Both the position numbers and the translations under genes were made by a program. The notes below the pieces were generated by a model that did not search any database, was not told the DNA's origin, and saw only the letters and a list, made by a program, of their open reading frames with translations. Positions 26,502 to 35,322 of a stretch of 64,000 bases of DNA are shown here, one piece after another (the first letter of the stretch is position 1; the number at the start of each line of letters is the position of its first letter). The stretch is from Massilia polaris (GTDB lineage: Bacteria > Pseudomonadota > Gammaproteobacteria > Burkholderiales > Burkholderiaceae_D), in contig NZ_JABBGG010000009.1 in assembly GCF_012927275.1 (NCBI RefSeq), positions 124,001 to 188,000 on the forward strand, given 5' to 3'.

Positions 26502-28190
26502 ATGCGTATTTTCCCGCCCGGCCGCAGCGCGATCCTGCTGGCTACCATCCTGCTGGCCAGTGGCTGCGCCACGCGCCCGCAAGCGCCGCTTGAACTGAAC
26601 GTGGTCGCGCTGAACGACTTCCACGGCCACCTCGAAGGCGGCAAATTCAATTACAAGATCAACGGGCAGCAGGCGACCGTCCAGGCTGGCGGCATCGATG
26701 CCATCGGCGCCGCGCTGCAGGCCTGGCGCGCTGAAGACAAGGACCTGATGTTCGTCGGTGCCGGCGACCTGGTTGGCGCCAGCCCGGCGATGTCGTCGAT
26801 GTGGGCTGATGAAGCGAGCTTGACCGCGCTGTCGATGCTGGGCATGAACGCCAGCTCGGCGGGCAACCACGAGTTCGACCAGGGCCGCACGGAGCTGCTG
26901 CGCCAGCAGCATGGCGGCTGCGAGTCGCACCGCGCCGACAAGGCCTGCAAGCTCGATCCGGACTACCGCGGCGCCTCGTTTACCTACCTGGCCGCGAACG
27001 TGATCGATACGGCCACCGGCAAGACACTCCTGCCGGCTTATAAAATCGAAGAAGCCAAGGGCGTCAAGGTGGCCTACATCGGCGCCGTGTTGAAGGATAC
27101 GCCATCGGTGGTGCTGGCGTCGGGCATCGCGGGGCTGTCGTTCCTCGACGAAGCCGACTCGATCAACAAGGCGCTGGCCGAAGTACGCGCCAAGGGCGCG
27201 ACCGTGTTCGTGGTGCTGATCCACGAAGGCGGCCACACCGATGAAGCCTTCAACGAGCCTGACTGCAAAAATCTCAAGGGCCCGATCGTCAGCATCGCCA
27301 AGCGCCTCGACCCGGAACTGAAACTGATCATCAGCGGCCACACGCACCAGGGATTCCAGTGCAAGGTGGACGGTCGCACCATTACACAGGCCGAGATGGG
27401 CGGGCACGTCCTGTCGCGCATCAAGCTGGCGGTCGATCCTCAGTCGCGCGCGCTGCGCGGCATCACCGTGCGCAATGTCGTGGTCAAGCCGGGCGAATAT
27501 CCGGCCGACCCGCGCCTGGCCGGCTACCTGAAGCAGGTCAGGGAGCGCAGCGAGAGCGCACTGGCGCGCCCGGTCGCGCGCCTCGGCGCCAAATCGATTC
27601 CGCGCAAGCTCAATGCGGCAGGCGAAGCACCGCTTGGCAACCTGATCGCCGATGCGGTCCTCGAAGCCAGCAAAGACGAGGGCGTGCAGATCGCCTTCAT
27701 GAACGGCGGCGGCATGCGCAAGGACCTCGAGGCCGGCGACAACCTTGTCACCACCTACGGCCAGGCACAGGTCGTGCTGCCGTTTTCGAACACCATCGTC
27801 GTGATGGACATGACCGGTGCGCAGCTGCGCACGGCGCTCGAACAGCAGTGGATCCGCAAGCACGCCGACAGCCAGGCCGCGATGCTGCATCCTTCGCGCG
27901 GCTTCGCCTACCGCTGGGACGGCGCCAGGCCGAAAGGGCAGCGCGTGGTGCCGGGCAGCGTCAAGCTGGATGGTGTTGCGCTGGACGAAGCAAAGACCTA
28001 CCGCGTGGCAGTTAATAATTTCCTGGCCGAAGGCGGCGACGGCTTCACGGCATTCGCGCAAGCGGCCAACAAACGCAACACACAGATGCTCGACCTCGAT
28101 GCCTTCGTACGCTACCTGTCCGACAACGACCGCGCCGGCAAGCCGGCGGGCAGCAGCGCCGTCGCTGGCCGCGTCGAGACCACAAAATAA
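26502..28190 (+). CDS. Lipoprotein bifunctional 5'-nucleotidase/metallophosphatase (UshA-like)
   Basis: Removes phosphate from nucleotides outside the cytoplasm (562 aa). The N-terminus is a lipoprotein signal with lipobox LASGC (Cys near residue 24), so the enzyme should be membrane anchored. The metallophosphatase domain (about 35-330) has NDFHGHLEGG, GAGDLVGASP, GNHEFDQGR, VLIHEGGH and ISGHTHQGF. The C-terminal 5'-nucleotidase domain (about 365-530) has APLGNLIADAVLEAS, AFMNGGGMRKDLEAG and the substrate-stacking region FLAEGGDGF. The gene lies between the TonB receptor and an exported S1/P1 nuclease, with 18 bases to the nuclease, suggesting one transcript for stepwise nucleic acid breakdown. 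Confidence 0.93.
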   Translation: MRIFPPGRSAILLATILLASGCATRPQAPLELNVVALNDFHGHLEGGKFNYKINGQQATVQAGGIDAIGAALQAWRAEDKDLMFVGAGDLVGASPAMSSMWADEASLTALSMLGMNASSAGNHEFDQGRTELLRQQHGGCESHRADKACKLDPDYRGASFTYLAANVIDTATGKTLLPAYKIEEAKGVKVAYIGAVLKDTPSVVLASGIAGLSFLDEADSINKALAEVRAKGATVFVVLIHEGGHTDEAFNEPDCKNLKGPIVSIAKRLDPELKLIISGHTHQGFQCKVDGRTITQAEMGGHVLSRIKLAVDPQSRALRGITVRNVVVKPGEYPADPRLAGYLKQVRERSESALARPVARLGAKSIPRKLNAAGEAPLGNLIADAVLEASKDEGVQIAFMNGGGMRKDLEAGDNLVTTYGQAQVVLPFSNTIVVMDMTGAQLRTALEQQWIRKHADSQAAMLHPSRGFAYRWDGARPKGQRVVPGSVKLDGVALDEAKTYRVAVNNFLAEGGDGFTAFAQAANKRNTQMLDLDAFVRYLSDNDRAGKPAGSSAVAGRVETTK

Positions 28191-28208
28191 CTCCTGAAAG
28201 AACGAGCA

Positions 28209-29291
28209 ATGAAAAAACTAGTTTGCGTACTCGCGCTGTCCAGCGCCTTTGCGTCGTTTGACGCGCTTGCATGGGGCCATGAGGGCCACCGCGTGGTCGG
28301 CTCGATCGCCCAGAAGCTGATCAAGGGCAGCAACGCGGAAAAGCAGGTGCAGGCGCTGCTGCTGCCGGGCGAGACGCTCGAGTCGATCACCAACTGGGCC
28401 GATGAAGCCAAGGCCGGCGTGGGCTACCCAGCCGCGACGCCGGAACAGGCTGAATACACGGCAGTCAATCCGAAACACGACGAGTACCACTACGTCAATA
28501 TCCCGTTCCAGAGCCTGCATTACCACCACGGCCACGTCGGCACCACGGAGCACGACATCGTGCAGACGCTGAGCCAGGCCATCGCCGTCCTGCAGGGCAA
28601 GACCGGCCCCGGTGCGAATCCGCACAATTTCACAAGGCGGCAGGCGCTGCTGCTGATCGCCCACATGACCGGCGACATCCACCAGCCGCTGCATGTGGGT
28701 GCGGCCTACGTCGGCAAGGACGGCAGCTTCGTCGTGCCGAAGTCGCGTGCGGAAGTCGACGCGGTGAACATCTTCGATTCGCGCGGCGGTAACAACCTGC
28801 TGCTCGACGACGACAAGCTGTCGGCGCTGTCGAAGGCACTGATCCCCGGCGAAGACAAGCCACTGCCGGAAGGCGCGAAGAAGTGGACCACGCGTCCGTT
28901 CCACTCGTACTGGGACAGTACCTTGGTCAACTACGCGATGCGCCGCATTGCCACAAAAACGCCGGACGAGTTCGCGCAGAAAGTGTTGGGCAACCCTGAC
29001 AACTTCAGCAACTGCGAAATCTGCCCGGTGCTTCCGATCAATACCGCAACAGACCCGTCCATCTGGCCTTACGAGTGGGCGAACGATTCGCTTGAGGTGG
29101 CCAAGCGGGCGTATGATGACGTAAAGCCCGGCAAGATCACTGCGCAGACCAACCGCAAGGGCGAAACGTATTACACCTTCAACCTGGAAACCACGCCGAA
29201 CTATCCGGTTCCGAGCTCGGCCATTGCCAAAACGCAGCTGATCAAGGGTGGCCACAACCTGGCAGCGGTATTGAAGGCAATTTGGCCGTAA
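28209..29291 (+). CDS. Exported S1/P1-type nuclease
   Basis: Zinc-dependent single-strand nuclease/3'-nucleotidase of the S1/P1 family (360 aa). A signal peptide (MKKLVCVLALSSAFASFDA) is cleaved just before LAWGHEGHRVVG, so that the conserved Trp lies at the mature N-terminus as this family requires. Other zinc-site motifs are KHDEYHYVNIP, LLIAHMTGDIHQPLHVG and NIFDSRGGNNLLL. It follows the 5'-nucleotidase after 18 bases. Together they would turn external DNA or RNA into 5'-nucleotides and then nucleosides. Confidence 0.95.
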   Translation: MKKLVCVLALSSAFASFDALAWGHEGHRVVGSIAQKLIKGSNAEKQVQALLLPGETLESITNWADEAKAGVGYPAATPEQAEYTAVNPKHDEYHYVNIPFQSLHYHHGHVGTTEHDIVQTLSQAIAVLQGKTGPGANPHNFTRRQALLLIAHMTGDIHQPLHVGAAYVGKDGSFVVPKSRAEVDAVNIFDSRGGNNLLLDDDKLSALSKALIPGEDKPLPEGAKKWTTRPFHSYWDSTLVNYAMRRIATKTPDEFAQKVLGNPDNFSNCEICPVLPINTATDPSIWPYEWANDSLEVAKRAYDDVKPGKITAQTNRKGETYYTFNLETTPNYPVPSSAIAKTQLIKGGHNLAAVLKAIWP

Positions 29292-29357
29292 GCAAACGCC
29301 GGCTGGCAACTCAGACGGTGGCTTCGGGTCGAATCAGAATCTGAACGGAGGCACCCG

Positions 29358-30179
29358 ATGCTTGACTTCATGCGTGCGTTGTTGTGCGGCGCACTGCTGG
29401 CGCTGCCCAGTGCGGCAGCGGCCCAGCAAGACCGTCCTCTGTGGGAAATCGGCGTCGTCGGCGGCGCGGTTTCCACGCCTGCCTATCCCGGCGCCGATGA
29501 CCGCTCGTCGCGCCTGCTGGTCCTTCCGGCGCCCATCTACCGCGGCAAAATTTTCCGGTCCGATGAATCGGGCATCGGCGCGCGTCTGTTCCGCAGCGAC
29601 CGCGCCGAATTCGATGTCGGCTTCGCGGCCTCGCTGCCATCCCGGTCCGACGATGTCGATGCGCGCGCGGGCATGCCCGATCTCGGCACGCTGGTCGAAT
29701 TCGGACCGCGGCTGAAACTGACGCTGTTGCGGCGCGAGTTCAGCCGCCTGCGGCTCGACCTGCCGCTGCGCACCGTCATTGAAGGCAGGGGAGGGCTGCG
29801 CAACCAGGGATGGAATTTCGCGCCGCGCCTGGTGTACGAGATGGCCGATAGCGGCACCGGGTGGAACGGCGACCTGCACGTCGGTTTTGTCGCGGCAAAC
29901 GAAAAGCTGAATAGCTACTTCTACGAGGTGCGGCCTGAGTTCGCGACCGCGCAGCGGCCCGCGTACGATGCGAAAAAGGGGCTGGTGCTGGTGCGCGCAG
30001 GCGGCTTCGCTGCCCGCAAGATCAGCCCGGACGTGCGCGTGTTCGGCTATCTCTGGTACGAGAACTACGCGCGCTCGGCCAATGAAGAAAGCCCGCTGTT
30101 CAGGAAGAACAGCGGGGCTTCGGCTGGTATCGGATTTATGTGGACGCTGGCGCGCTCATCGCGCCGCGCCAACGACTAG
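29358..30179 (+). CDS. MipA/OmpV family outer-membrane protein
   Basis: Outer-membrane beta-barrel protein of the MipA/OmpV family (273 aa), whose members scaffold peptidoglycan enzymes or act as small porins. A signal peptide (RALLCGALLALPSAAAAQQ) precedes the typical start WEIGVVGGAVSTPAYPGAD, and the C-terminus ends in a barrel strand (SGASAGIGFMWTLAR). GGAGG precedes the ATG by about 8 bases. The gene stands alone, 66 bases after the nuclease gene, and is convergent with doxX. A role in the nucleic acid pathway is possible but not shown. Confidence 0.85.
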   Translation: MLDFMRALLCGALLALPSAAAAQQDRPLWEIGVVGGAVSTPAYPGADDRSSRLLVLPAPIYRGKIFRSDESGIGARLFRSDRAEFDVGFAASLPSRSDDVDARAGMPDLGTLVEFGPRLKLTLLRREFSRLRLDLPLRTVIEGRGGLRNQGWNFAPRLVYEMADSGTGWNGDLHVGFVAANEKLNSYFYEVRPEFATAQRPAYDAKKGLVLVRAGGFAARKISPDVRVFGYLWYENYARSANEESPLFRKNSGASAGIGFMWTLARSSRRAND

Positions 30180-30180
30180 C

Positions 30181-30603
30181 TTAGTTCCACTTGCCGTTGA
30201 TGCCGCCGATGCTGTAACGGCCGGCGCCAAGCAATGCCACGGCGATTGCACCGAACAGGAACATGCCTTGCAGTTCAAGCGCCCAGCCGCCCATGTCGTT
30301 CATTTTGGCGAGGTCGCCCATGTGGGCGAGGACGATCGCGACGACCATGTTGATCACCATGACGACGGCGGCAGCGCGGGTCCACAGGCCGATCAGCACC
30401 AGGATCGGGGCGATCACTTCGCCGACGTACACGCCGTAGGCAAGGATGGCCGGCAGGCCGGCGTTGGTCACCATTCCGGTGATGCCGTCGATGCCGCCGG
30501 TAAGCTTGGAGATCCCGTGCAGCAGCACCATGAGGGCGACGGCCGCGCGGATGACGAGTTTGCCGAGGTCGTCGTTGGAGGTGGTGGTTACAGTGGTTTG
30601 CAT
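30181..30603 (-). CDS. DoxX family membrane protein
   Basis: Small membrane protein with four helices (140 aa) of the DoxX family. Recognisable elements are the N-terminal RAAVALMVLLHGISKLTGGI, GVYVGEVIAPILVLIGLWTR and the C-terminal ALLGAGRYSIGGINGKW. The ATG at 30603 starts the family-like region; the longer frame to 30687 adds unrelated residues. It lies 80 bases downstream of the DOPA-dioxygenase-like gene on the same strand, a pairing often seen in proteobacteria under a LysR regulator. The biochemical function is unresolved. Confidence 0.88.
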   Translation of the reverse strand: MQTTVTTTSNDDLGKLVIRAAVALMVLLHGISKLTGGIDGITGMVTNAGLPAILAYGVYVGEVIAPILVLIGLWTRAAAVVMVINMVVAIVLAHMGDLAKMNDMGGWALELQGMFLFGAIAVALLGAGRYSIGGINGKWN

Positions 30604-30683
30604 GTCGATTCCTTTTGTTAATTGATTTATTAATAAGAACGGCACCGCGGCATATTCTACCCTTGCCGGGGACGTTAGTGGGT

Positions 30684-31469
30684 TCATGTGAAAGCGTAGG
30701 CGTCCATCGCCAGGATGCCGTACTCGTAGCTGGCGTGGAGACGCGCGGCCCGCGCGTTGTCACCCGCCGCGCCCATCGCGACATAGAGCGGCATCAGGTG
30801 CTCGTCGGTCGGGTGATTGCGCTCGGCGTGCGGCGCGCGGGTGCGGTATTCGCGCAGCGCCTGCAGGTCGTTGTCGTCGAGCCGTGCCTTCATCCAGTCG
30901 CCGAAGCCGCTGACCCAGTCCGGAGCAGGGACGTCAATCGGCTGGCCGCGGAACTCGTACAAGTTGTGGGTCAGCGAACCGGAACCGATGATTAACACGC
31001 CTTGCTCGCGCAGCGACGCCAGTGCGCGGCCGATGCGTTCATGCTCCGCCGGTGAGCCGCCGCGCACGATCGAGATCTGCGCGACCGGGATGTCGGCATC
31101 CGGATACATCAGGTGCAGCGGCACCCAGGCGCCGTGGTCGAGGCCACGGGTCGGGCTCTGCGCGACCGCGAGGCCGGCCTGCGTCAGCAGCGATGCGGCG
31201 CGCGCGGCTACCTCTGGCGCGCCGGGCGCCGGGTACTGGATCGCAAACAGCGCGGCGGGAAAACCGCCGAAGTCGTGGATGGTTTCCGGCTTGGTCGCCA
31301 GGCTGACGGCGGGACCGCCGCGCGACTCCCAGTGCGCCGAGGCGACCAGGATCGCTTTCGGACGCGGCAGCGTCCGGCCCAGCTCGCGCAGGAAGCGGTT
31401 GGCGGGACTGTCGACGATGGCGAGCGTCGGCGCGCCGTGGGATACGAATAGTGTCGGTAAGGTGCTCAT
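30684..31469 (-). CDS. Class III extradiol ring-cleavage dioxygenase (DODA/YgiD type)
   Basis: LigB-fold dioxygenase of 261 aa resembling E. coli YgiD (4,5-DOPA extradiol dioxygenase). The start LPTLFVSHGAPTLAI carries the first metal His. Later conserved parts are KAILVASAHWESRG, GLDHGAWVPLHLMYPDA, GSGSLTHNLYEF and HLMPLYVAMGAA. AAGGAGG lies at the right distance from the ATG at 31469. It is divergent from a LysR gene, with about 95 bases between them containing likely regulator sites, and is followed by doxX. The natural catechol substrate is not known. Confidence 0.9.
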   Translation of the reverse strand: MSTLPTLFVSHGAPTLAIVDSPANRFLRELGRTLPRPKAILVASAHWESRGGPAVSLATKPETIHDFGGFPAALFAIQYPAPGAPEVAARAASLLTQAGLAVAQSPTRGLDHGAWVPLHLMYPDADIPVAQISIVRGGSPAEHERIGRALASLREQGVLIIGSGSLTHNLYEFRGQPIDVPAPDWVSGFGDWMKARLDDNDLQALREYRTRAPHAERNHPTDEHLMPLYVAMGAAGDNARAARLHASYEYGILAMDAYAFT

Positions 31470-31563
31470 ACAGGCCTCCTTGAAGTCATGCATCCAGTGT
31501 ATCTGTCTCTATAAATGAGATAAATATGCTTTAATGAGATACTTTGTTCCACATTTAGAGATA

Positions 31564-32454
31564 ATGGATAAGTTCCAGGAAATGCAGGCTTTCGTGGCAG
31601 TGGTGGACGCCGGCAGCTTTGTGCGCGCGGCGGAGGCGCTGGGCAGCTCGAAAGCGGCGGTGTCGCGCTATGTCAGCGAACTGGAAGACCGCCTGGGCGT
31701 GCGCCTGCTCAACCGCACCACGCGCAGCCTGTCGATGACCGACGACGGCCACGCTTTCTACTACCACTGCACCGAGCTGCTGGCGGCGCTGGAGGAAGCC
31801 GAGGGCGACCTGAGTACCCGCAGCGTGGAGGCCAGCGGCCTGCTGCGGGTCAGCGCCCCCGTCACCTTCGGCATCCTGCACCTGGCGCCGTTGTGGGGCG
31901 ACTTCCTCGAGCGCTATCCGAAGGTCAGGCTGGACGTGTCGTTATCGGACCGGGCGGTCGACCTGGTCGAGGATGGCTTCGACCTCGCGATCCGCATCTC
32001 GAGCGTCATGCAGCCGTCGCTGATCGCGCGCCGGCTGGCGACCACGCGGCTGGTGCTGTGCGCGGCGCCTTCGTATCTTGAACGGCGCGGCACCCCGCAG
32101 CACGCGCGCGAACTGGCGCAACACGATGTCGTCGCCTACACCTACGGCGCATTCCGCGACGAATGGACCTTTGATGGCCCCGATGGAGAAGTGACGGTCA
32201 AGGTCAGCCCGCGCCTGTACGCGAATAACGGCGACACCTGCCGCGCCGCCGCGCTGCGCGGGCAGGGCGTGATTTTGCAGCCGGACTTCCTGGTCGGCGG
32301 CGACTTGCGCTCCGGTGAGCTGGTTGAAATCCTGCCGGAATACCGTACCGGTGAACTGGGTGTGTACGCGCTCTACGCGTCGCGCCGCCACCTGCCGCTG
32401 AAACTGCGCTACCTGATCGACTTTCTCGCGGAAGCGTTCAGGCCTGCGGCCTAG
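31564..32454 (+). CDS. LysR-family transcriptional regulator
   Basis: LysR regulator of 296 aa. The N-terminal winged helix is seen in MDKFQEMQAFVAVVDAGSFV and ALGSSKAAVSRYVSELEDRL, and the substrate-binding domain follows from about residue 90. It belongs to the CrgA-like group (LNRTTRSLSMTDDGHAFY). It is transcribed divergently from the YgiD-like dioxygenase gene, which it most likely controls. The shared spacer (31470-31563) is AT-rich with repeated GAGATA-type elements. The ATG at 31564 is chosen over 31534 because the family starts with this methionine. Confidence 0.93.
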   Translation: MDKFQEMQAFVAVVDAGSFVRAAEALGSSKAAVSRYVSELEDRLGVRLLNRTTRSLSMTDDGHAFYYHCTELLAALEEAEGDLSTRSVEASGLLRVSAPVTFGILHLAPLWGDFLERYPKVRLDVSLSDRAVDLVEDGFDLAIRISSVMQPSLIARRLATTRLVLCAAPSYLERRGTPQHARELAQHDVVAYTYGAFRDEWTFDGPDGEVTVKVSPRLYANNGDTCRAAALRGQGVILQPDFLVGGDLRSGELVEILPEYRTGELGVYALYASRRHLPLKLRYLIDFLAEAFRPAA

Positions 32455-33164
32455 CCCTTGCAGGCGATGCCGTAAGGCGTGGCTACGCACGAGCGCTTGA
32501 TGCACTGCCCGGCGTGATAGCCGGCCGCGCGGCACTGGCGCAGCGTCTCGGCCTTTTGGGATTGGCGGATGGCCGCTGGATCAGGCGCAGGCGGCGGCGT
32601 ACGGCGAGGGACCTTCGCAATAGCGCGTACGCGGCTGCGCTTGGCGGCGACCGGCGCCGGTGAGAAATCCGGAACCGCTGCTTGAAAGTCGATGGCAAGC
32701 GGCGGCAGTTCGGATGCCTGCACGGCGATTGGTTCAACGGGGCCGATCGGAGCGCGCGTCACGTACGCGGGGAGCGGCGTGTCGAGCGCGGCTGACGCAA
32801 CGGACAGTGCCTGGCTGGTCTTGCTGTCGTTGTACACCCATGCCGCGCCGCCTGCGACCAGCACGGCTGCCGCAAGGCCCCCGCTCCACGCTGCTGCGCT
32901 GCGTCCCCAGCGTTCGAACCAGGACGCTTCGACGTCGGGATTCGCGATCGCCCAGCACTCAGCCAGCGGATCGGGGTTCAGACTGTGGGCAGGGGGCGGA
33001 GGGGATGGCGGCGCAGGTTCCGCAAAGGGAGCCGCCGCAGCGGCCGTGTCGCGGTGACGCCACGATCCCGCATGCCACTTGCCTGCGGTCGCATGTGTAT
33101 TCTTGGGGGGGATTATCGGCACGGAATGATTTTCGCCGATGTCTTCTAACAGTTGGGTTTTCAT
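32451..33164 (-). CDS. Unknown single-pass membrane protein with Pro/Ala-rich linkers
   Basis: A 237 aa protein of unrecognised family. It has a hydrophilic Pro-rich N-terminal part (residues about 40-60), one membrane helix (GGLAAAVLVAGGAAWVYN, about residue 95), a long Ala/Pro-rich linker with a basic patch (AAKRSRVRAIAKVPRR), and a Cys-containing C-terminus (LRQCRAAGYHAGQCIKRSC). Its stop overlaps the end of the convergent LysR gene by 4 bases. The topology suggests a cytoplasmic N-terminus and an extracytoplasmic tail with disulfide potential. Similar short Cys-rich tails occur in other Oxalobacteraceae hypothetical proteins (from memory). No function is proposed. Confidence 0.6.
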   Translation of the reverse strand: MKTQLLEDIGENHSVPIIPPKNTHATAGKWHAGSWRHRDTAAAAAPFAEPAPPSPPPPAHSLNPDPLAECWAIANPDVEASWFERWGRSAAAWSGGLAAAVLVAGGAAWVYNDSKTSQALSVASAALDTPLPAYVTRAPIGPVEPIAVQASELPPLAIDFQAAVPDFSPAPVAAKRSRVRAIAKVPRRTPPPAPDPAAIRQSQKAETLRQCRAAGYHAGQCIKRSCVATPYGIACKG

Positions 33165-33218
33165 GTTTCAGTGCTACGCCCACTTAAACAGTACCCAAAG
33201 TCTAGAACAATCCTGCAA

Positions 33219-33239
33219 GCGGGGGCGCACGGCCCCCGC
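33219..33239 (-). terminator. GC-rich hairpin ending the nucleoside ABC operon
   Basis: The perfect 8-bp arms GCGGGGGC and GCCCCCGC lie 10 bases beyond the second permease gene. The T run behind it on the minus strand is weak (TTGCAGG), so termination may be inefficient. Confidence 0.6.
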
Positions 33240-33248
33240 CTTTCCTGG

Positions 33249-34217
33249 TCAGCGCGACTTGACGAACGGCTTGCCGATGGCTTTCGGCGCCACCGACTTG
33301 GCCATCAGGCCAGCCAGCACGATCACGGTGACAACGTATGGGATCATCTGGATCAGCGAGCCCGGAATGCGGCCGATGCCCGGCAAATCGACGCCTTCGA
33401 TCTGGATCTGCACGGCGCTGAAGAAGCCGAACATGACGCAGCCGAGGGCCGTGTACACCGGGCGCCAGTTACCGAACACCATTGCTGTCAGCGCCAGGTA
33501 GCCCGCGCCTGCCGACATATCGCGCAGGAAGAAGCCGCTCTGCACAATCGCCAGGTAAGCGCCCGAGAACGAGCACAGGATGCCGCACACGAGCATCGCC
33601 ATGTAGCGGGTGCGCTCGACGCTGATGCCCGCTGCGTCGGCCGCATGCGGGTTCTCGCCGCAGGCGCGCAGGCGCAGGCCGAAGCGGCTGTGGTAAATCA
33701 CCCAGTGCACCAGCGGGATCAGCGCGAACGCCAGGTACACCAGCGCCGAATGGCCGCCGATCACATGGCCGTAGAACCAGCCGAGGAAGGGCACGTCGGC
33801 CAGCGCCGCGGTGCCTGGCAATACGATGTCGAGCAGGCGCGCTTCGCCCAGGTCCGGCGTGCGGCCGCCCTGCTGGTAGAAGAACTGCGCCAGAACGAAG
33901 GTCAGGCCGCTCATGGCGATGTTGATCGCGATGCCACCCACCAGCTGGTTGCCCTTTTGCGTGATGCTGACATAACCCTGCAGCAGCGCCAGCGCGGCCG
34001 ATACGGCGACGCCTGCAGCCACGCCGTACCAGGCGTTCTGCGTGGTGTAAGCGACGGCGGCGGAGACAAAGGCGCTGGCGAGCATCTTGCCCTCGAGCGC
34101 GAGGTCGATCACGCCGCTGCGTTCAGCGAACAGGCCGGCCATCGCCGCGAAAATCAGTACCGGCGCATTGCGGATGGTCGATACGACGATGCTGGCTAAG
34201 TGGAAGTCTTCGAACAT
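33249..34217 (-). CDS. Nucleoside-type ABC transporter permease 2 (BPD_transp_2)
   Basis: Inner-membrane permease of 322 aa of the branched-chain/ribose type used by BMP-family nucleoside importers (NupQ/YufQ-like). Typical segments are FAERSGVIDLALEGKMLASA near residue 30, the GMSGLT-like region LVGGIAINIAMSGLTFVLAQ, and LRACGENPHAADAAGISVER, which includes the ATPase-docking loop. It is the last gene of the bmp-ATPase-permease-permease locus, 4 bases after the other permease. Nucleoside specificity is inferred from family and context. Confidence 0.88.
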   Translation of the reverse strand: MFEDFHLASIVVSTIRNAPVLIFAAMAGLFAERSGVIDLALEGKMLASAFVSAAVAYTTQNAWYGVAAGVAVSAALALLQGYVSITQKGNQLVGGIAINIAMSGLTFVLAQFFYQQGGRTPDLGEARLLDIVLPGTAALADVPFLGWFYGHVIGGHSALVYLAFALIPLVHWVIYHSRFGLRLRACGENPHAADAAGISVERTRYMAMLVCGILCSFSGAYLAIVQSGFFLRDMSAGAGYLALTAMVFGNWRPVYTALGCVMFGFFSAVQIQIEGVDLPGIGRIPGSLIQMIPYVVTVIVLAGLMAKSVAPKAIGKPFVKSR

Positions 34218-34221
34218 GGCT

Positions 34222-35322
34222 TTATCCTTTCACCGGCGCCGTCGTGCGCGTCATGTTGATCATCCTGAGGATCGCGGGGCCGTACAGGTTTTCCATCGCG
34301 CCGCAGAACAAGATGATCAGGCCCTGGATGAAGATGAAGGTCTCTTGCGGGATGTTCGGTTTCTCCAGCGACAGGTCGAAGCCGCCCTGGATCAGCGCGC
34401 CGAACAGCACCGACGACAGGAAGATGCCGACCGGGTGCTGGCGTCCCATCAGCGCAATCGCGATGCCGACAAAGCCCGCGCCTGCCGGGAAGTTCAGCGA
34501 CAGGTAGTGGGTCGAGCCCATGATCGAATTGACCGCGCCGAGGCCGGCGAGGGCGCCGGAGATCAGCATCGCGACGATGATCATGCGGCTGATCGACACG
34601 CCGGCGTAGTGCGCCGCGCTCTGGTTCAGGCCAGTGGCGCGCAGCTTGTAGCCCCACGACGAACGCCACATCATCACGCCGTAGATCGCCAGCGCGATGA
34701 TCGCGATGATGAAGCTGACGTTAAGCGGGGTGTCGCCCAGCGCCGGGAACCACTGGCCCAGGCGCGGCATTTCGCCGGCGGCGGAAAACACGCGGCTGGC
34801 CGGATTCTGCTGGCCTTCAGGGATCAGGTATTTGACGATGATGAAGTTCATCAGGCTGGCGGCGATGAAGTTGAACATGATCGTCGTGACCACCACATGG
34901 CTTCCGCGTTTGGCCTGAAGGTAGCCGGGCAGGAACGCCCAGCCGGCGCCGAACACCGCCGCGCCCAGCATCGCGGCCGGGATCAGCAGGAAGGCAGGGA
35001 GGGTCTGGTCGAGGGTGAGCATGACGACGGTCAGCCCGAGGCCGCCGAGGTACAGCTGGCCTTCGCTGCCGATGTTGAACAGGCCTGCCTTCATCGCGAT
35101 CGACACCGACAGGCCGGTGAAGATGAAGGTGCTGGCGTAGAACAGCGTGTAGGCCAGGCCTTCCGGATTGAGCACCGCGCTGTCGATCAGGATCGCCAGC
35201 GATTCGGTCGGGCTTTCGCCCAGCAGGTGGATCACCAGCGCGGCGACCAGCAGCGCGGATACCAGGTTCAGGACGGGCAGGACGAAACCTGTGGCCCAGC
35301 GTGGGAGTTCAGTGATTTTCAT
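34222..35322 (-). CDS. Nucleoside-type ABC transporter permease 1 (BPD_transp_2)
   Basis: Partner permease of 366 aa (NupP/YufP-like). It shows GLFNIGSEGQLYLGGLGLTV, the docking loop LRATGLNQSAAHYAGVSISR, and LNFPAGAGFVGIAIALMGRQ with the conserved GxxGIAVALMG motif. Its start overlaps the ATPase gene by 4 bases and its stop is 4 bases from the next permease, so these three genes are translationally coupled. Together they would move nucleosides across the inner membrane. Confidence 0.9.
   Translation of the reverse strand: MKITELPRWATGFVLPVLNLVSALLVAALVIHLLGESPTESLAILIDSAVLNPEGLAYTLFYASTFIFTGLSVSIAMKAGLFNIGSEGQLYLGGLGLTVVMLTLDQTLPAFLLIPAAMLGAAVFGAGWAFLPGYLQAKRGSHVVVTTIMFNFIAASLMNFIIVKYLIPEGQQNPASRVFSAAGEMPRLGQWFPALGDTPLNVSFIIAIIALAIYGVMMWRSSWGYKLRATGLNQSAAHYAGVSISRMIIVAMLISGALAGLGAVNSIMGSTHYLSLNFPAGAGFVGIAIALMGRQHPVGIFLSSVLFGALIQGGFDLSLEKPNIPQETFIFIQGLIILFCGAMENLYGPAILRMINMTRTTAPVKG

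Noticed and set aside
30089-30120. Strong inverted repeat near the end of the MipA gene
   Set aside because: It lies within the coding sequence (ESPLFRKNSGA) and has no T run, so it is not called a terminator.
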